Positions 17,855 to 26,023 of a DNA stretch of 64,000 nucleotides are shown here, one piece after another. The stretch is taken from positions 1-64,000 of the forward strand of contig JAFYSJ010000023.1 of the NCBI GenBank assembly GCA_017559445.1. Reading direction: 5' to 3'. A program made the translations under genes and the position numbers. Source of the stretch: Clostridia bacterium (lineage in GTDB: Bacteria; Bacillota; Clostridia; RGIG7378). The notes beneath the pieces are model-generated. The model was not told the origin of the DNA and did no database searches. It was given only the letters and a program-made list of their open reading frames with translations. How positions within the stretch are numbered: position 1 is the first letter of the stretch; every line of letters begins with the position of its first letter.

Positions 17855-18610
17855 TTAGTTGTTCTCAACAACTGTCTCTTCTGCCTCAACAACCTCTGCT
17901 GTCTCCTCAACAGGTGCTGCAAAGGACTCGCCCTGCTTACCCTCGATAACAGCATCAGCCATTCTAGCTGTGATAAGCTTAACAGCTCTAATAGCATCAT
18001 CGTTGCCAGGAATTACGTAATCGATCTCATCAGGATCACAGTTTGTATCAACGATACCAATGATCGGGATGTTAAGCTTACGTGCCTCAAGAACTGCGTT
18101 GTGCTCCTTGCGAGAGTCAACTACGAACATAGCGCCAGGAAGATTCTTCATCTCCTTGATACCGCCAAGGTTCTTCTCAAGAGTCTCCTTCTCCTTCATG
18201 AGCTTAACGATCTCCTTCTTAGGAAGAGCGTTGATCTCACCGGACTCAATCATCTTGTCGATGTTCTTAAGATACTCAATTCTGGACTTGATTGTCTTGA
18301 AGTTTGTGAGCATACCACCGAGCCATCTGTTGCAAACATAGTACATACCGCAACGCTCTGCCTCTTCCTTAATGGAATCCTGAGCCTGCTTCTTTGTACC
18401 TACAAAGATGATATCCTTGCCGCTTGCGGAAATCTCTCTGATGAAGTTATATGCCTCATCGCACTTCTTAACTGTCTTCTGCAAATCGATGATATAAATA
18501 CCATTACGCTCTGTGAAGATGTACTCACCCATCTTAGGGTTCCAGCGTCTTGTGTGGTGACCAAAATGAACACCAGCCTCCAAAAGCTGCTTCATTGAAA
18601 TTACTGCCAT
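17855..18610 (-). CDS. rpsB: 30S ribosomal protein S2
   Basis: A 251-residue S2 protein: [22 protein letters not shown] at the N terminus, [15 protein letters not shown] near 38, [15 protein letters not shown] near 83, and [25 protein letters not shown] near 185. The C terminus is a short acidic tail ([17 protein letters not shown]). AGGAGG precedes the ATG. The promoter is about 110 bp upstream. Confidence 0.98.
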   Translation of the reverse strand: MAVISMKQLLEAGVHFGHHTRRWNPKMGEYIFTERNGIYIIDLQKTVKKCDEAYNFIREISASGKDIIFVGTKKQAQDSIKEEAERCGMYYVCNRWLGGMLTNFKTIKSRIEYLKNIDKMIESGEINALPKKEIVKLMKEKETLEKNLGGIKEMKNLPGAMFVVDSRKEHNAVLEARKLNIPIIGIVDTNCDPDEIDYVIPGNDDAIRAVKLITARMADAVIEGKQGESFAAPVEETAEVVEAEETVVENN

Positions 18611-18721
18611 TTGAATGACCTCCTAAAAATTTGTTAATCCTCCCTATTTCTCATCCTATTATTCCGACGGTTACCCGCAACAGAAATAGTAGTCAAAATA
18701 GGTGTGTTTTACCAAAGGTGG

Positions 18722-18751
18722 ATTATAGCATAGTGCATATATATAATGCAA
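18722..18751 (-). promoter_or_regulatory. Promoter of rpsB-tsf
   Basis: On the minus strand TTGCAT and TGC-TATAAT are separated by 18 bp, so the -10 is also extended. The leader to rpsB is about 100 nt and could hold an S2-responsive element, but I cannot assign a known fold. Confidence 0.75.
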
Positions 18752-18768
18752 CAATTATTTACAAAAAA

Positions 18769-18791
18769 AGGTCTGGAAAATTTCCAGACCT
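18769..18791 (-). terminator. Terminator of tRNA-Val
   Basis: A stem AGGTCTGGAAA / TTTCCAGACCT is followed on the minus strand by a run of seven T, just after the tRNA CCA end. Confidence 0.9.
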
Positions 18792-18867
18792 TGGTGGTCG
18801 TAACAGAGCTCGAATCTGTGACCTCCACGATGTCAACGTGGCGCTCTACCGGCTGAGCTATACGGCC
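18792..18867 (-). tRNA. tRNA-Val (GAC anticodon), CCA encoded
   Basis: The full cloverleaf reads on the minus strand: acceptor GGCCGTA / TACGACC with discriminator A and encoded CCA, D stem GCTC/GAGC, anticodon stem CCACG/CGTGG with loop TTGACAT, variable AGGTC, and T arm ACAGA-TTCGAGC-TCTGT. Loop position 34-36 is GAC, hence valine. The third acceptor pair is a C-A mismatch (C3-A70), which is unusual. Confidence 0.93.
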
Positions 18868-18872
18868 ATAAA

Positions 18873-18905
18873 TAGTGATTAGTGATTAGTGGTTAGTGTG
18901 TAGTT
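18873..18905. repeat. Heptamer tandem repeat TAGTGAT/TAGTGGT
   Basis: About 4.5 copies of a 7-bp unit (TAGTGAT, TAGTGAT, TAGTGGT, TAGTGTG, TAGTT) sit between divIVA and the tRNA. The unit is the reverse of the ATCACTA/CACTA heptamer that opens each unit of the hairpin arrays at 4.0, 38.5 and 60.6 kb. Confidence 0.8.
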
Positions 18906-18937
18906 AAAAACCAAACTCCAAACACTCGAACAAAGCA

Positions 18938-19444
18938 TTACTCTGCAGTTTCGTTCAATGCCTTAACTTCTCCCTCAGAGCCGTCGGTAATTGTAGCATC
19001 GGAATCTACTTCTTGCAAGAGGTCAATTTGAGTCTTAAGCATGGACATCATCTTACTCTTGTAAAGGTATGCCTGACGCTTATAAGAGTCCATATCATAC
19101 TTAATCTGAAGTGCCATGTTGTTAGCAGAATCAACAATGCCGCGAGCCTTGTTCTCAGCCTCTACAATAATGTTAGACGCCTTAGCCTCAGCATTCTTAC
19201 GAACCTGCTCAGCTGTGTTCTGAGCCATGGAAAGTGTCTGCTGCATTGTGGACTCAAGCTCTCTATATCTCTCTACCTGCTGAGTTAACTCATTAATCTT
19301 AGCATTAAGAGAAGCAATCTTAGCATCATACTCTGCATAATCATAAGCTACCTTATCAACGAAAGAATTAACTTCTTCCTTGTTGTAGCCCTTCATCTTC
19401 TTATTAAATTGTGTGGAATTAATATTATCCTTAGTAAAGTTCAT
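18938..19444 (-). CDS. divIVA: DivIVA-family cell division/polarity protein
   Basis: A 168-residue coiled-coil protein. The N-terminal lipid-binding DivIVA domain (TQFNKKMKGYNKEEVNSFVDKVA) precedes heptad-rich helices from about 35 to 145 (NAKINELTQQVERYRELEST..). It scaffolds division-site or pole proteins at curved membrane. Neighbours sepF and yggS are the usual Gram-positive context. The length is normal. Confidence 0.92.
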   Translation of the reverse strand: MNFTKDNINSTQFNKKMKGYNKEEVNSFVDKVAYDYAEYDAKIASLNAKINELTQQVERYRELESTMQQTLSMAQNTAEQVRKNAEAKASNIIVEAENKARGIVDSANNMALQIKYDMDSYKRQAYLYKSKMMSMLKTQIDLLQEVDSDATITDGSEGEVKALNETAE

Positions 19445-19455
19445 AGGTTACTTCC

Positions 19456-19974
19456 TTAGTTGGATCTCTTGTCAATGTTCTCTACACCGCTAGGTGTAAT
19501 AACGAATGTCTGAGGAGCAACTCTCTGTACTGTACCCTCGAGAGCACATGCAGCGCCACTCATAAAGTCAACAATACGACGAGCTTCCTTATCGTCTCTA
19601 GCATTAGCAAGAGAAAGAATAATTGTCATCTCATCCTTAAGGTAACCTACCAATGGATATGCAACGTCTACTTCCTCAGGGTTAACATAAATAACTGTAG
19701 AACCTACAGAACCCTTACGGTGATTAATCTGAGTAATGTTCTTGCCAAAGTCTGGCTTGGAAACAGGTCTAGTTGGAACAGTTTCCTCACGGTTAAGATC
19801 TGTATAATAAACATCGTCCTCTTCAACTCTGCTTCTAACTCGGCGAGGTGCCTCATCATATGCGTCGAGATTATCGAACTCCTCATCAATATCAACTCTA
19901 TAATCATCTGTACGCTCTGTATTGCGAGTAGGCATTACATCTGTAAATAAGCCCAAGAAAGATTTCTTTGCCAT
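19456..19974 (-). CDS. sepF: Cell division protein SepF
   Basis: A 172-residue FtsZ-binding membrane anchor. The N-terminal MAKKSFLGLFTDVM is the amphipathic membrane-binding helix, followed by an acidic linker and the C-terminal SepF domain (VDVAYPLVGYLKDEMTIILSLANA..EARRIVDFMSGAACALEGTVQRVAPQTFVITP). The ATG has GGGAG 11 bases upstream. A GTG four codons earlier is possible but overlaps that site. Confidence 0.93.
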   Translation of the reverse strand: MAKKSFLGLFTDVMPTRNTERTDDYRVDIDEEFDNLDAYDEAPRRVRSRVEEDDVYYTDLNREETVPTRPVSKPDFGKNITQINHRKGSVGSTVIYVNPEEVDVAYPLVGYLKDEMTIILSLANARDDKEARRIVDFMSGAACALEGTVQRVAPQTFVITPSGVENIDKRSN

Positions 19975-19993
19975 AATATTGTTCACTCCCTAT

Positions 19994-20710
19994 TTAATGA
20001 AAAAATGTACTACCAATACGAAGAAGGTTAGCTCCCTCACGGATAGCAATTTCAAAGTCTGAAGACATACCCATAGAAAGGTACATCATAGGCATATTAT
20101 CGATGTTTTTCGACCCTATGTCAACATACATTTTGTGTGCCTGACCGAAGACTTGACCCAATAGGTGGTCATTTGCATCTTTGGGAGCCATTGTCATAAG
20201 TCCGCAGAAAGTGAGATTCTGATACTGAGGACACTTATCCAATAACATGTTCAAATCTTCAGGGCTAAAACCGGATTTAGATTCCTCGCCAGAGATGTTG
20301 AACTCCAACATAACCTGTCTCTTAATTCCATCTGTTGCACTAAGCTTATTAAGCTTATCCAAGAGGGAAACTGTGTCACAGGAATGGATGATGTAATCCC
20401 TATCCTTTAACTTTTTAACCTTATTGGTCTGAAGATGGCCAATCAAATGCCAATCCAGATTGTTATAACCTAAAGCCTTGCAATAATCCTCTTTTTCAAG
20501 AATATCATCTACTCTATTTTCACCAAAAGAAGTAATGCCGTTGGCAGCCATGGCTCCAATTGTCTCTGGAAATACGTACTTAGAAACACAAATCACTTTA
20601 ACGTCATCTGTATTTCTGCCGGATGCAATACATGCCTGATCTACTCTATCACGAATAGATGCAGAATTACGCTTGATCAAATCAATATCTACGTTAATCT
20701 TATTAATCAT
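19994..20710 (-). CDS. yggS: YggS/YlmE-type PLP homeostasis protein
   Basis: A 238-residue alanine-racemase-fold protein that binds pyridoxal phosphate and helps control vitamin B6 and amino-acid pools. VICVSKYVFPETI near 40 holds the PLP lysine. FGENRVDDILEKE near 63, WHLIGHLQTNKVKKL near 85, and LSMGMSSDFEIAIREGANLLRIGSTFF at the C terminus are family signatures. It sits in the sepF cluster as in many Firmicutes. Confidence 0.95.
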   Translation of the reverse strand: MINKINVDIDLIKRNSASIRDRVDQACIASGRNTDDVKVICVSKYVFPETIGAMAANGITSFGENRVDDILEKEDYCKALGYNNLDWHLIGHLQTNKVKKLKDRDYIIHSCDTVSLLDKLNKLSATDGIKRQVMLEFNISGEESKSGFSPEDLNMLLDKCPQYQNLTFCGLMTMAPKDANDHLLGQVFGQAHKMYVDIGSKNIDNMPMMYLSMGMSSDFEIAIREGANLLRIGSTFFH

Positions 20711-21978
20711 CTAACTAACTGTCCTTCTATTACTGATGATGGGTTTACGATAATTTCGTCATATAGAACCATGCTGTCATCGTACTTGTTTGGAATCTCC
20801 TCGATAATGGCAAAGTATGTATCCTGAGCCAAAACCTTAACCATTCTCTTTTCTGCTGCACCAATCTTAGAAAGGATGTAAACATAACCCTCACCTGTTG
20901 TGCTGTTATAATCAAAGATACTGCTGAGACGAACCTTAAATCCCTCATAATCCTTTATAACTAACTGAGCATTCTGGTCATACATAAGACCAATTGTGTC
21001 CTGCAGACCATATCTCGTCTTAAGAATAACTGTATACTTACCATTATCAGCTCTGCAGTCGTTATACTGAACAAGTTCGCAAGGAATCTCTGTGCCATTG
21101 GAAAGTCTTACGCTATAGCTCTTCAAATAATACATGTTAGCATACTGCTCTTCGGTAACAGTAAATGCAATGTAGTATTCATAACCATAAACAGCACGTG
21201 CAATAGATGTGCCATATTTATAAAGTTTATCAATCTGGGATGTTGTCTCCTTGGCTTTGAAATTGTCCAAGTAAGACGCATTCAATGTAGATATTTGATC
21301 AAACTCACAAATCTTAGTATTGTCGTAAATATTATAAGAAATAGAACAAGAGTCCTTAGCCTTAACGATAGTTGTGTGAGCATTTAAGGAAGTTTGATAT
21401 GACTTACGCTTTGCAATAAGGTTATTAACTTCGCCAATAGATGTATCACCGTAGTTAATATATGTATCATACTTATCAGAAAGGGCATCGTTAACATTAC
21501 CTGTATAAATTCCAAGCATATCGTAAGAACCCTTAGTTACCGCAGCAACCATGCTCTTAAGAGAATCCGTAATGGACCCATTAAGAATTGCGTCCTTTTC
21601 TGCAAAAAGATTCTTGTTAACAGAGGAAGAAATCAATGTTGTGAATATCTCCGAATCCAACTGTCTAATGGTCTCTACCAATGAATATGAATCTTGGTCT
21701 ACGGAGCTGAAAATAACCTGATTGTTTGCTACTCTCTCTCCCTCCTTAATATCGCTAATAAGATATCCATCTGCAGGGATCATCAAGGTCTCTTCATCTC
21801 TGATAAAGAAAGCTTTAATCTCCATGGTATGAGAAATATTGCCATAAACAATAGGTTCAACATCTGGAGAATCCTGAGTCACCCAGTATGCAATAAGGCA
21901 TGCAAAAAGAATAACAACAACTGTTGCTACAATTACAAGACCTGTATATTTGTTATTGCTATGTCTAATAGTGCTCAT
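20707..21978 (-). CDS. HlyD-like single-pass membrane protein of the division cluster
   Basis: A 423-residue protein with one N-terminal membrane helix (about residues 13-33) and a large extracytoplasmic part. PADGYLISDIKEGERVANNQVIFS near 65 is a biotinyl/lipoyl-like hairpin as in HlyD/RND adaptors. A helical stretch and a beta-rich C-terminal region follow. Proteins of this type regularly stand beside yggS-sepF-divIVA in Clostridia. No efflux pump is adjacent, so a role in envelope or division is as likely as transport. GGAGG precedes the ATG; it overlaps yggS by four bases. Confidence 0.75.
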   Translation of the reverse strand: MSTIRHSNNKYTGLVIVATVVVILFACLIAYWVTQDSPDVEPIVYGNISHTMEIKAFFIRDEETLMIPADGYLISDIKEGERVANNQVIFSSVDQDSYSLVETIRQLDSEIFTTLISSSVNKNLFAEKDAILNGSITDSLKSMVAAVTKGSYDMLGIYTGNVNDALSDKYDTYINYGDTSIGEVNNLIAKRKSYQTSLNAHTTIVKAKDSCSISYNIYDNTKICEFDQISTLNASYLDNFKAKETTSQIDKLYKYGTSIARAVYGYEYYIAFTVTEEQYANMYYLKSYSVRLSNGTEIPCELVQYNDCRADNGKYTVILKTRYGLQDTIGLMYDQNAQLVIKDYEGFKVRLSSIFDYNSTTGEGYVYILSKIGAAEKRMVKVLAQDTYFAIIEEIPNKYDDSMVLYDEIIVNPSSVIEGQLVR

Positions 21979-22014
21979 ACTACCTCCAAATCATAAGGAA
22001 AATGATACCACAAT

Positions 22015-22042
22015 TTGCGAATAAATGAAATCATGTTATCAT
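22015..22042 (+). promoter_or_regulatory. Promoter of the rluA-type gene
   Basis: TTGCGA (22015) and TATCAT (22037) are separated by 16 bp, about 20 bp before the ribosome site. A divergent minus-strand promoter for the HlyD-like operon must lie in the same 80 bp; a TATCAT at about 22003-22008 on that strand is a candidate. Confidence 0.5.
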
Positions 22043-22060
22043 ACAGAGACGGAGGAAAAA

Positions 22061-22966
22061 ATGTATATAAAATTTGTAGTAGAACAACAATATGATGGTT
22101 TTAAATTAGGAGCCTGCCTTAGAGAAAAGTATGGCTTTTCTACAACTTTAATCAGACGTATCAAAGCATGTGATGGAGCCTCTATTAACGGCGAACCTCG
22201 ACACATGGGTAACTTTGTTAAGGCAAACGACCTTGTTGTTATTTCTACTCCCGAAAAGGACACCTCCGAGAAACCCTATGAATTAGGATTTGAACCTATT
22301 TACATGGATGATTATTTATATGCTATTAACAAACCTGCTGGTATTTGTATGTATAGGATGTATCCCGAGGATGATGCTAACATAATTGCAGGTGTTCTTG
22401 CCATGAACGAAAGACTTGGCATTGACGATGGACCTATACGTCCTCTTTCCCGCTTAGATCGTGATACAACTGGCATTATTCTCTTTGCCAGATTCCCACA
22501 TGTCCAGCACCACTTACAAATGCTCCATGGTTATTCAAAGGAATATTTGCTCATTACAGATGGTTTGCCTCCAGAGGATTATGGCACCATCGACTTACCT
22601 ATTGGCAAACATGATGAGAAATCCTTTAGAATGACATGTATGCCAGAAGGTAAGCCTGCTCTTACAGAATATAGAGTTTTAGATAAGTGTGGTGACCACG
22701 CACTTGTACTTGCTAAACTTCATACAGGTCGTACCCACCAAATTAGAGTTCATTTTTTAACAATAGGTTGTCCCCTTCACGGTGACTCTTTATATCACGT
22801 GGCCTCTCCAGAGATTAGAGGTCAATCTCTTCATTGTCATCGAGTAACATTAAAGCATCCTGTGACTGGCCTCGATGTAAGTATTCGTGCTGAGCTACCA
22901 CCTGAATTTCAGGCTGCTCTTCAGGTTTGTGGACTTCACTTACCTTCTCATATAGAGCAGATATAA
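22061..22966 (+). CDS. RluA-family pseudouridine synthase
   Basis: A 301-residue enzyme converting uridine to pseudouridine in rRNA or tRNA. An S4-like N-terminal segment (LIRRIKACDGASINGE) precedes the catalytic motif RPLSRLDRDTTGIILFAR near 140, which contains the essential Asp. HTGRTHQIRVHFLTIGCPLHGDSLY near 225 is the RluA signature. The ATG at 22061 follows GGAGG. It is the only plus-strand gene for about 60 kb. The last 150 bp lie antisense to the 3' end of the Spo0A-like gene. Confidence 0.92.
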   Translation: MYIKFVVEQQYDGFKLGACLREKYGFSTTLIRRIKACDGASINGEPRHMGNFVKANDLVVISTPEKDTSEKPYELGFEPIYMDDYLYAINKPAGICMYRMYPEDDANIIAGVLAMNERLGIDDGPIRPLSRLDRDTTGIILFARFPHVQHHLQMLHGYSKEYLLITDGLPPEDYGTIDLPIGKHDEKSFRMTCMPEGKPALTEYRVLDKCGDHALVLAKLHTGRTHQIRVHFLTIGCPLHGDSLYHVASPEIRGQSLHCHRVTLKHPVTGLDVSIRAELPPEFQAALQVCGLHLPSHIEQI

Positions 22967-23678
22967 GTTCACAATTAGAAGGTCTCTTTCCTGTTGCTTT
23001 ATACGGATTATTAAAAAGTTCGTTAATGTATCTAGCGTTGGCGTTTTTCCACATTACGATGATGCCATGTCTAATTGATCTTTCTACATTTTCAACCTTA
23101 GTTCCATAAAATTCGGCAATTTCTTCATATAGATTATTCGTAACGTTGTGCAAAAGCCTCTTGTCATTAAGACAAGCACTTATTGCCATTGTTAGGTATT
23201 TATGGGCATTCAGTTTAGGTGAAATCTCAAGTCTCATTAACCAAGATTTAAGCTCCTTATCTGGCGTGCTATATTGGATGATATTCTCTCTTATCATTAA
23301 CTGACTTTCATCTTTAATTGTCCTTGCGATTCTATCTAACAGGTCAGAAGTATTTGTACCAGAATGCAAAACATCTGTTGCACCTAAATTAAGCATCTTC
23401 TCAAAGGATGCAGTAGATAAAGTAGAGCTTAAGATTACGAACTTAGGTGTTTCCTCTGCAAATTTGTATCTCATTCTGTGGAAGCACTCAATATAATCCA
23501 TATCCTTTGCAGTCGCTTCACAAATTATACATCTAATATTCACTGATCTCGATAAATCTAACAGAGGCCCAAAGGAATCCAATGCCCCAATCAACTGAAA
23601 TCTAAGATCTCGTCTAAAGGCTTTGGCAAGTGCCTCCCTGTCATTTATATTCTTGATTACTATGGCAACTCTTATCAT
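22815..23678 (-). CDS. Spo0A-like regulator with a degenerate receiver domain
   Basis: A 287-residue two-domain protein. Residues about 1-120 have a receiver layout, but the phosphorylation residues are changed relative to Spo0A: the DD pair reads IK (I8-K9), the phosphoacceptor position reads Glu in IICEATAKDMD, the Thr position is Ser (VILSS), and the Lys is replaced (DVLHSGT). Residues about 145-250 match the Spo0A DNA-binding domain: ISPKLNAHKYLTMAI, LYEEIAEFYGTKVENVERSIRHGIIVMW and NPYKATGKRPSNCELISALYEKV. A roughly 35-residue acidic tail follows. It may bind 0A boxes without phosphorelay input. Whether a canonical Spo0A exists elsewhere is unknown. Confidence 0.85.
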   Translation of the reverse strand: MIRVAIVIKNINDREALAKAFRRDLRFQLIGALDSFGPLLDLSRSVNIRCIICEATAKDMDYIECFHRMRYKFAEETPKFVILSSTLSTASFEKMLNLGATDVLHSGTNTSDLLDRIARTIKDESQLMIRENIIQYSTPDKELKSWLMRLEISPKLNAHKYLTMAISACLNDKRLLHNVTNNLYEEIAEFYGTKVENVERSIRHGIIVMWKNANARYINELFNNPYKATGKRPSNCELISALYEKVSEVHKPEEQPEIQVVAQHEYLHRGQSQDALMLLDDNEEIDL

Positions 23679-23795
23679 TTCCTTCCCTCTTGTTTCCAAT
23701 TTTTACCAAAAGTATAGACTAAAAACGAACTCAAAAGTGTGCCTATTATTCACATTTTTGTCGGATTGATGTGCATATCATTCACAAATAAAAAA

Positions 23796-23815
23796 GGACA
23801 GGAAATTTCCTGTCC
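23796..23815 (-). terminator. Terminator of the zinc-ribbon/TM2 gene
   Basis: A perfect palindrome GGACAGGAAATTTCCTGTCC is followed on the minus strand by six T. Confidence 0.85.
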
Positions 23816-23837
23816 GAAAATGTTTATTGGATAAAAA

Positions 23838-24221
23838 TTAGATGAACTTATTTGCATCTACAACATATTTATCTCTTGCAATATTGATAAGGTCAATAAG
23901 AACAAAAACCCAACCAAATAAACAACAGTTGCAAAGAATAATTTTAGCAATACCCTTCTTAGTTTCGCCCATCATAAAGTTATGTATGCCCAACCAGCCA
24001 AGGAAAAGACAAATAATAATCATTGTTACCTTATCTTGACCTGCGAGCTTAGCCTCTGGCTTCTTAAGAGATGCGCCACAGTTGAGGCAAACTTCCTGGC
24101 CCTCTGCAACTTCCTGACCACAATTAGGACAATAAGCGGAACCCTCGCCTACCTTAACGCCACACTTAACACAAATAGCCTGATTATCATTCAATGCTTC
24201 AGCACAATTTCTGCAATACAT
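23838..24221 (-). CDS. Zinc-ribbon and TM2-domain membrane protein
   Basis: A 127-residue protein. Its N-terminal half has three CxxC pairs plus CLNC (YCRNC, CVKC, YCPNCG, CLNCG), forming two zinc ribbons. Two C-terminal hydrophobic helices with LGWLGIHNFMMGETKKGI are a TM2 domain (a turn-containing membrane hairpin). GGAGG precedes the ATG. Such proteins are common in Clostridia and uncharacterised. Confidence 0.85.
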   Translation of the reverse strand: MYCRNCAEALNDNQAICVKCGVKVGEGSAYCPNCGQEVAEGQEVCLNCGASLKKPEAKLAGQDKVTMIIICLFLGWLGIHNFMMGETKKGIAKIILCNCCLFGWVFVLIDLINIARDKYVVDANKFI

Positions 24222-24272
24222 AAAACAAACCTCCATGTTTTTTACTATTCTACTTTTATTATCACAATAAAG

Positions 24273-24614
24273 TCAAACTAAAATTGGATGTGAAAGCCAA
24301 TTAACCAAAAAACCAACACCAATTGCAACAATAATTGCTCTATTAATGTATTTATTCTTAAATGGTCTACCATCACACAAAAAATATAGTCCTAAAATAG
24401 GCAATGACCATACCATGCCGTGGTAGTTTAACGCTGCCTTAAAGTCTAATTTAAACAAAGAAAGCACTGCTCTAGTCATACCGCAACCTGGGCAAGTTAT
24501 GCCAAACACTCTCTGATACACGCAGCCAAATTGTATTAGGTACATTACACCTACAACGACTGCAAAAAGCAGCACAAATATCACTTTGCTTTTGTCCAAG
24601 GTAGGCTTATTCAT
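24273..24614 (-). CDS. DUF2752 membrane protein
   Basis: A 113-residue protein with an N-terminal helix and two or more further helices. The family motif GITCPGCGMTRAVLSL lies near residue 38, and NYHGMVWSLPIL follows. DUF2752 proteins are uncharacterised. It starts one base into the CDF transporter stop codon (TAATG), so it is part of the arsR-CDF operon. Confidence 0.85.
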   Translation of the reverse strand: MNKPTLDKSKVIFVLLFAVVVGVMYLIQFGCVYQRVFGITCPGCGMTRAVLSLFKLDFKAALNYHGMVWSLPILGLYFLCDGRPFKNKYINRAIIVAIGVGFLVNWLSHPILV

Positions 24615-25546
24615 TAATGATGATGTCCTATGTGATAATGTCCATGGTGGTGTCCGTGATCATGATCGTGTTCATGTCTATGGTCGCAACACTCGTGCAC
24701 ATGGCAATCTGTATCATGACAGACTTCGTCAGGACTTTCAAGTTCCAAAGTAGAATGAACAATTCCATGTTCCTTAAGTTCATCCTTGATCTCATGCTTA
24801 ATTTTAGCATAATCACCATCTACTATAACGTGAAGTGTTGCGTAATTTTGGAAACCATCGTGGCTCCAAATGTGAATGTGATGCACATCAATTACACCAT
24901 CAATATGGCAAATGTGCTCTTTAATTTCATTAATTTCAATGGTTCTAGGAGTTCTTTCCAAGAAAATATATAAAGCTTCCTTTAGTGCAGCTACTGCGTG
25001 TGTAAGAATGAAAATCGCAACACCAATAGACATGACAGAGTCAATTAAAGCGATGTTTGTAAATCTCATTACAATAGCACCTACAAGAACAATAGCCCAT
25101 CCTAAGCAGTCCTCAAGCATGTGGAGATTAACTGCCTTCTGTCCAAGGGAATCGCCCTCTCTGGTGAAATATGCAGCTGCCAAGTTAACAACCAAACCAA
25201 CAACTGCAAATACAATCATGCCGTTGTAATTAATTGGTTCTGGGTTAAAGATTCTGGCAGCAGATGTAACAATTACGTAGATAGATCCAACGAACAAAAT
25301 AGATGTTGTAATTACGCTACCAAGAACTGAAAATCTCTTATATCCATAGGTATACTTTTCATCAGGCTTCTGCTTACTCTTTTTCTCCAAAAAGTAAGAA
25401 ATTCCGATACTGACGCTGTCGCCAAAGTCGTGCAATGCGTCGGAAATAATGGCAATACTGTTTGTAAAAATACCACCAATAAGCTCAAATACTGAAAAGA
25501 AAAGGTTCAGCAAAAATGCAATTAATATGTTCTTATCACTAGTCAT
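24614..25546 (-). CDS. Cation diffusion facilitator metal exporter
   Basis: A 310-residue CDF (CzcD/ZitB-like) exporter for Zn2+ or related metals. Metal-site motifs DALHDFGDSVSIGISYF near 36 and HMLEDCLGW near 142 contain the HD/DD pairs. Six transmembrane helices are followed by a cytoplasmic domain (VDVHHIHIWSHDG). The C-terminal 40 residues are His- and Cys-rich (HEHDHDHGHHHGHYH), a likely metal chaperone tail. It overlaps the arsR gene by 8 bp, indicating one metal-responsive operon. Confidence 0.93.
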   Translation of the reverse strand: MTSDKNILIAFLLNLFFSVFELIGGIFTNSIAIISDALHDFGDSVSIGISYFLEKKSKQKPDEKYTYGYKRFSVLGSVITTSILFVGSIYVIVTSAARIFNPEPINYNGMIVFAVVGLVVNLAAAYFTREGDSLGQKAVNLHMLEDCLGWAIVLVGAIVMRFTNIALIDSVMSIGVAIFILTHAVAALKEALYIFLERTPRTIEINEIKEHICHIDGVIDVHHIHIWSHDGFQNYATLHVIVDGDYAKIKHEIKDELKEHGIVHSTLELESPDEVCHDTDCHVHECCDHRHEHDHDHGHHHGHYHIGHHH

Positions 25547-25910
25547 GGTTTTCTCCTGTGTGATTAATATGTTCTAATCCTAAGTTATAAATAAGGCTTA
25601 CATGCGAGTCGTTAAGAGAGTATCTAACTTCTCTTCCTATCTTGATTGACTTAACTACACCAGCAGCTCTAAGCTTAGCTAGATGGTGAGACACAGAAGA
25701 TTTAGTCATGTTAAGCACATTTGCAATGTCGCAAACACACATCTCGTGCTGGCTTATAGAAAAAAGTATTCGACATCTAGTGCTATCTCCAATAATTGCA
25801 AAGAAATCTGCCAATCTATCTAAAGCTATACTACTTGGCATATTGGAACTAATCTCTTCCACCAACTCTGGGTGAATAACATTGCAATCACAACCATATT
25901 CTAAATCCAT
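25539..25910 (-). CDS. ArsR/SmtB-family metal-sensing repressor
   Basis: A 123-residue winged-helix repressor. MCVCDIANVLNMTKSSVSHHLAKLRAAG near 60-88 contains the CxC metal motif and the recognition helix. The N-terminal CDCN cysteines and the alpha-5 pattern D-x-H...H..H (SLNDSHVSLIYNLGLEHINH) match CadC/SmtB-type metal sites, so both types of site may be present. ATG at 25910 has GGAGG upstream. It likely represses its own operon, with CDF and DUF2752, until zinc or cadmium binds. Confidence 0.93.
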   Translation of the reverse strand: MDLEYGCDCNVIHPELVEEISSNMPSSIALDRLADFFAIIGDSTRCRILFSISQHEMCVCDIANVLNMTKSSVSHHLAKLRAAGVVKSIKIGREVRYSLNDSHVSLIYNLGLEHINHTGENHD

Positions 25911-25922
25911 ATTCCCTCCATT

Positions 25923-25981
25923 AGTTGAATCGTCATTCAATCAACGCTGTGATTATAGTTGAACGAATATTCAACTGTCAA
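25923..25981 (-). promoter_or_regulatory. Consensus promoter with two ArsR operators
   Basis: TTGACA (25976-25981) and TATAAT (25952-25957) have an 18-bp spacer. The palindrome AGTTGAA-CGAAT-ATTCAACT (25957-25976) fills the spacer, and a second copy GTTGAAT-CGTC-ATTCAAT (25924-25941) lies after the -10. Both resemble SmtB/CadC operators. Confidence 0.85.
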
Positions 25982-25991
25982 CAATAAAATA

Positions 25992-26016
25992 GGCACTACA
26001 TATTTTATGCAGTGCC
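25992..26016 (-). terminator. Terminator of the rhodanese gene
   Basis: An 11-bp stem GGCACTGCATA / TATGTAGTGCC (minus strand, one wobble) is followed by a T-rich tract. Confidence 0.7.
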
Positions 26017-26023
26017 ATGTGTT

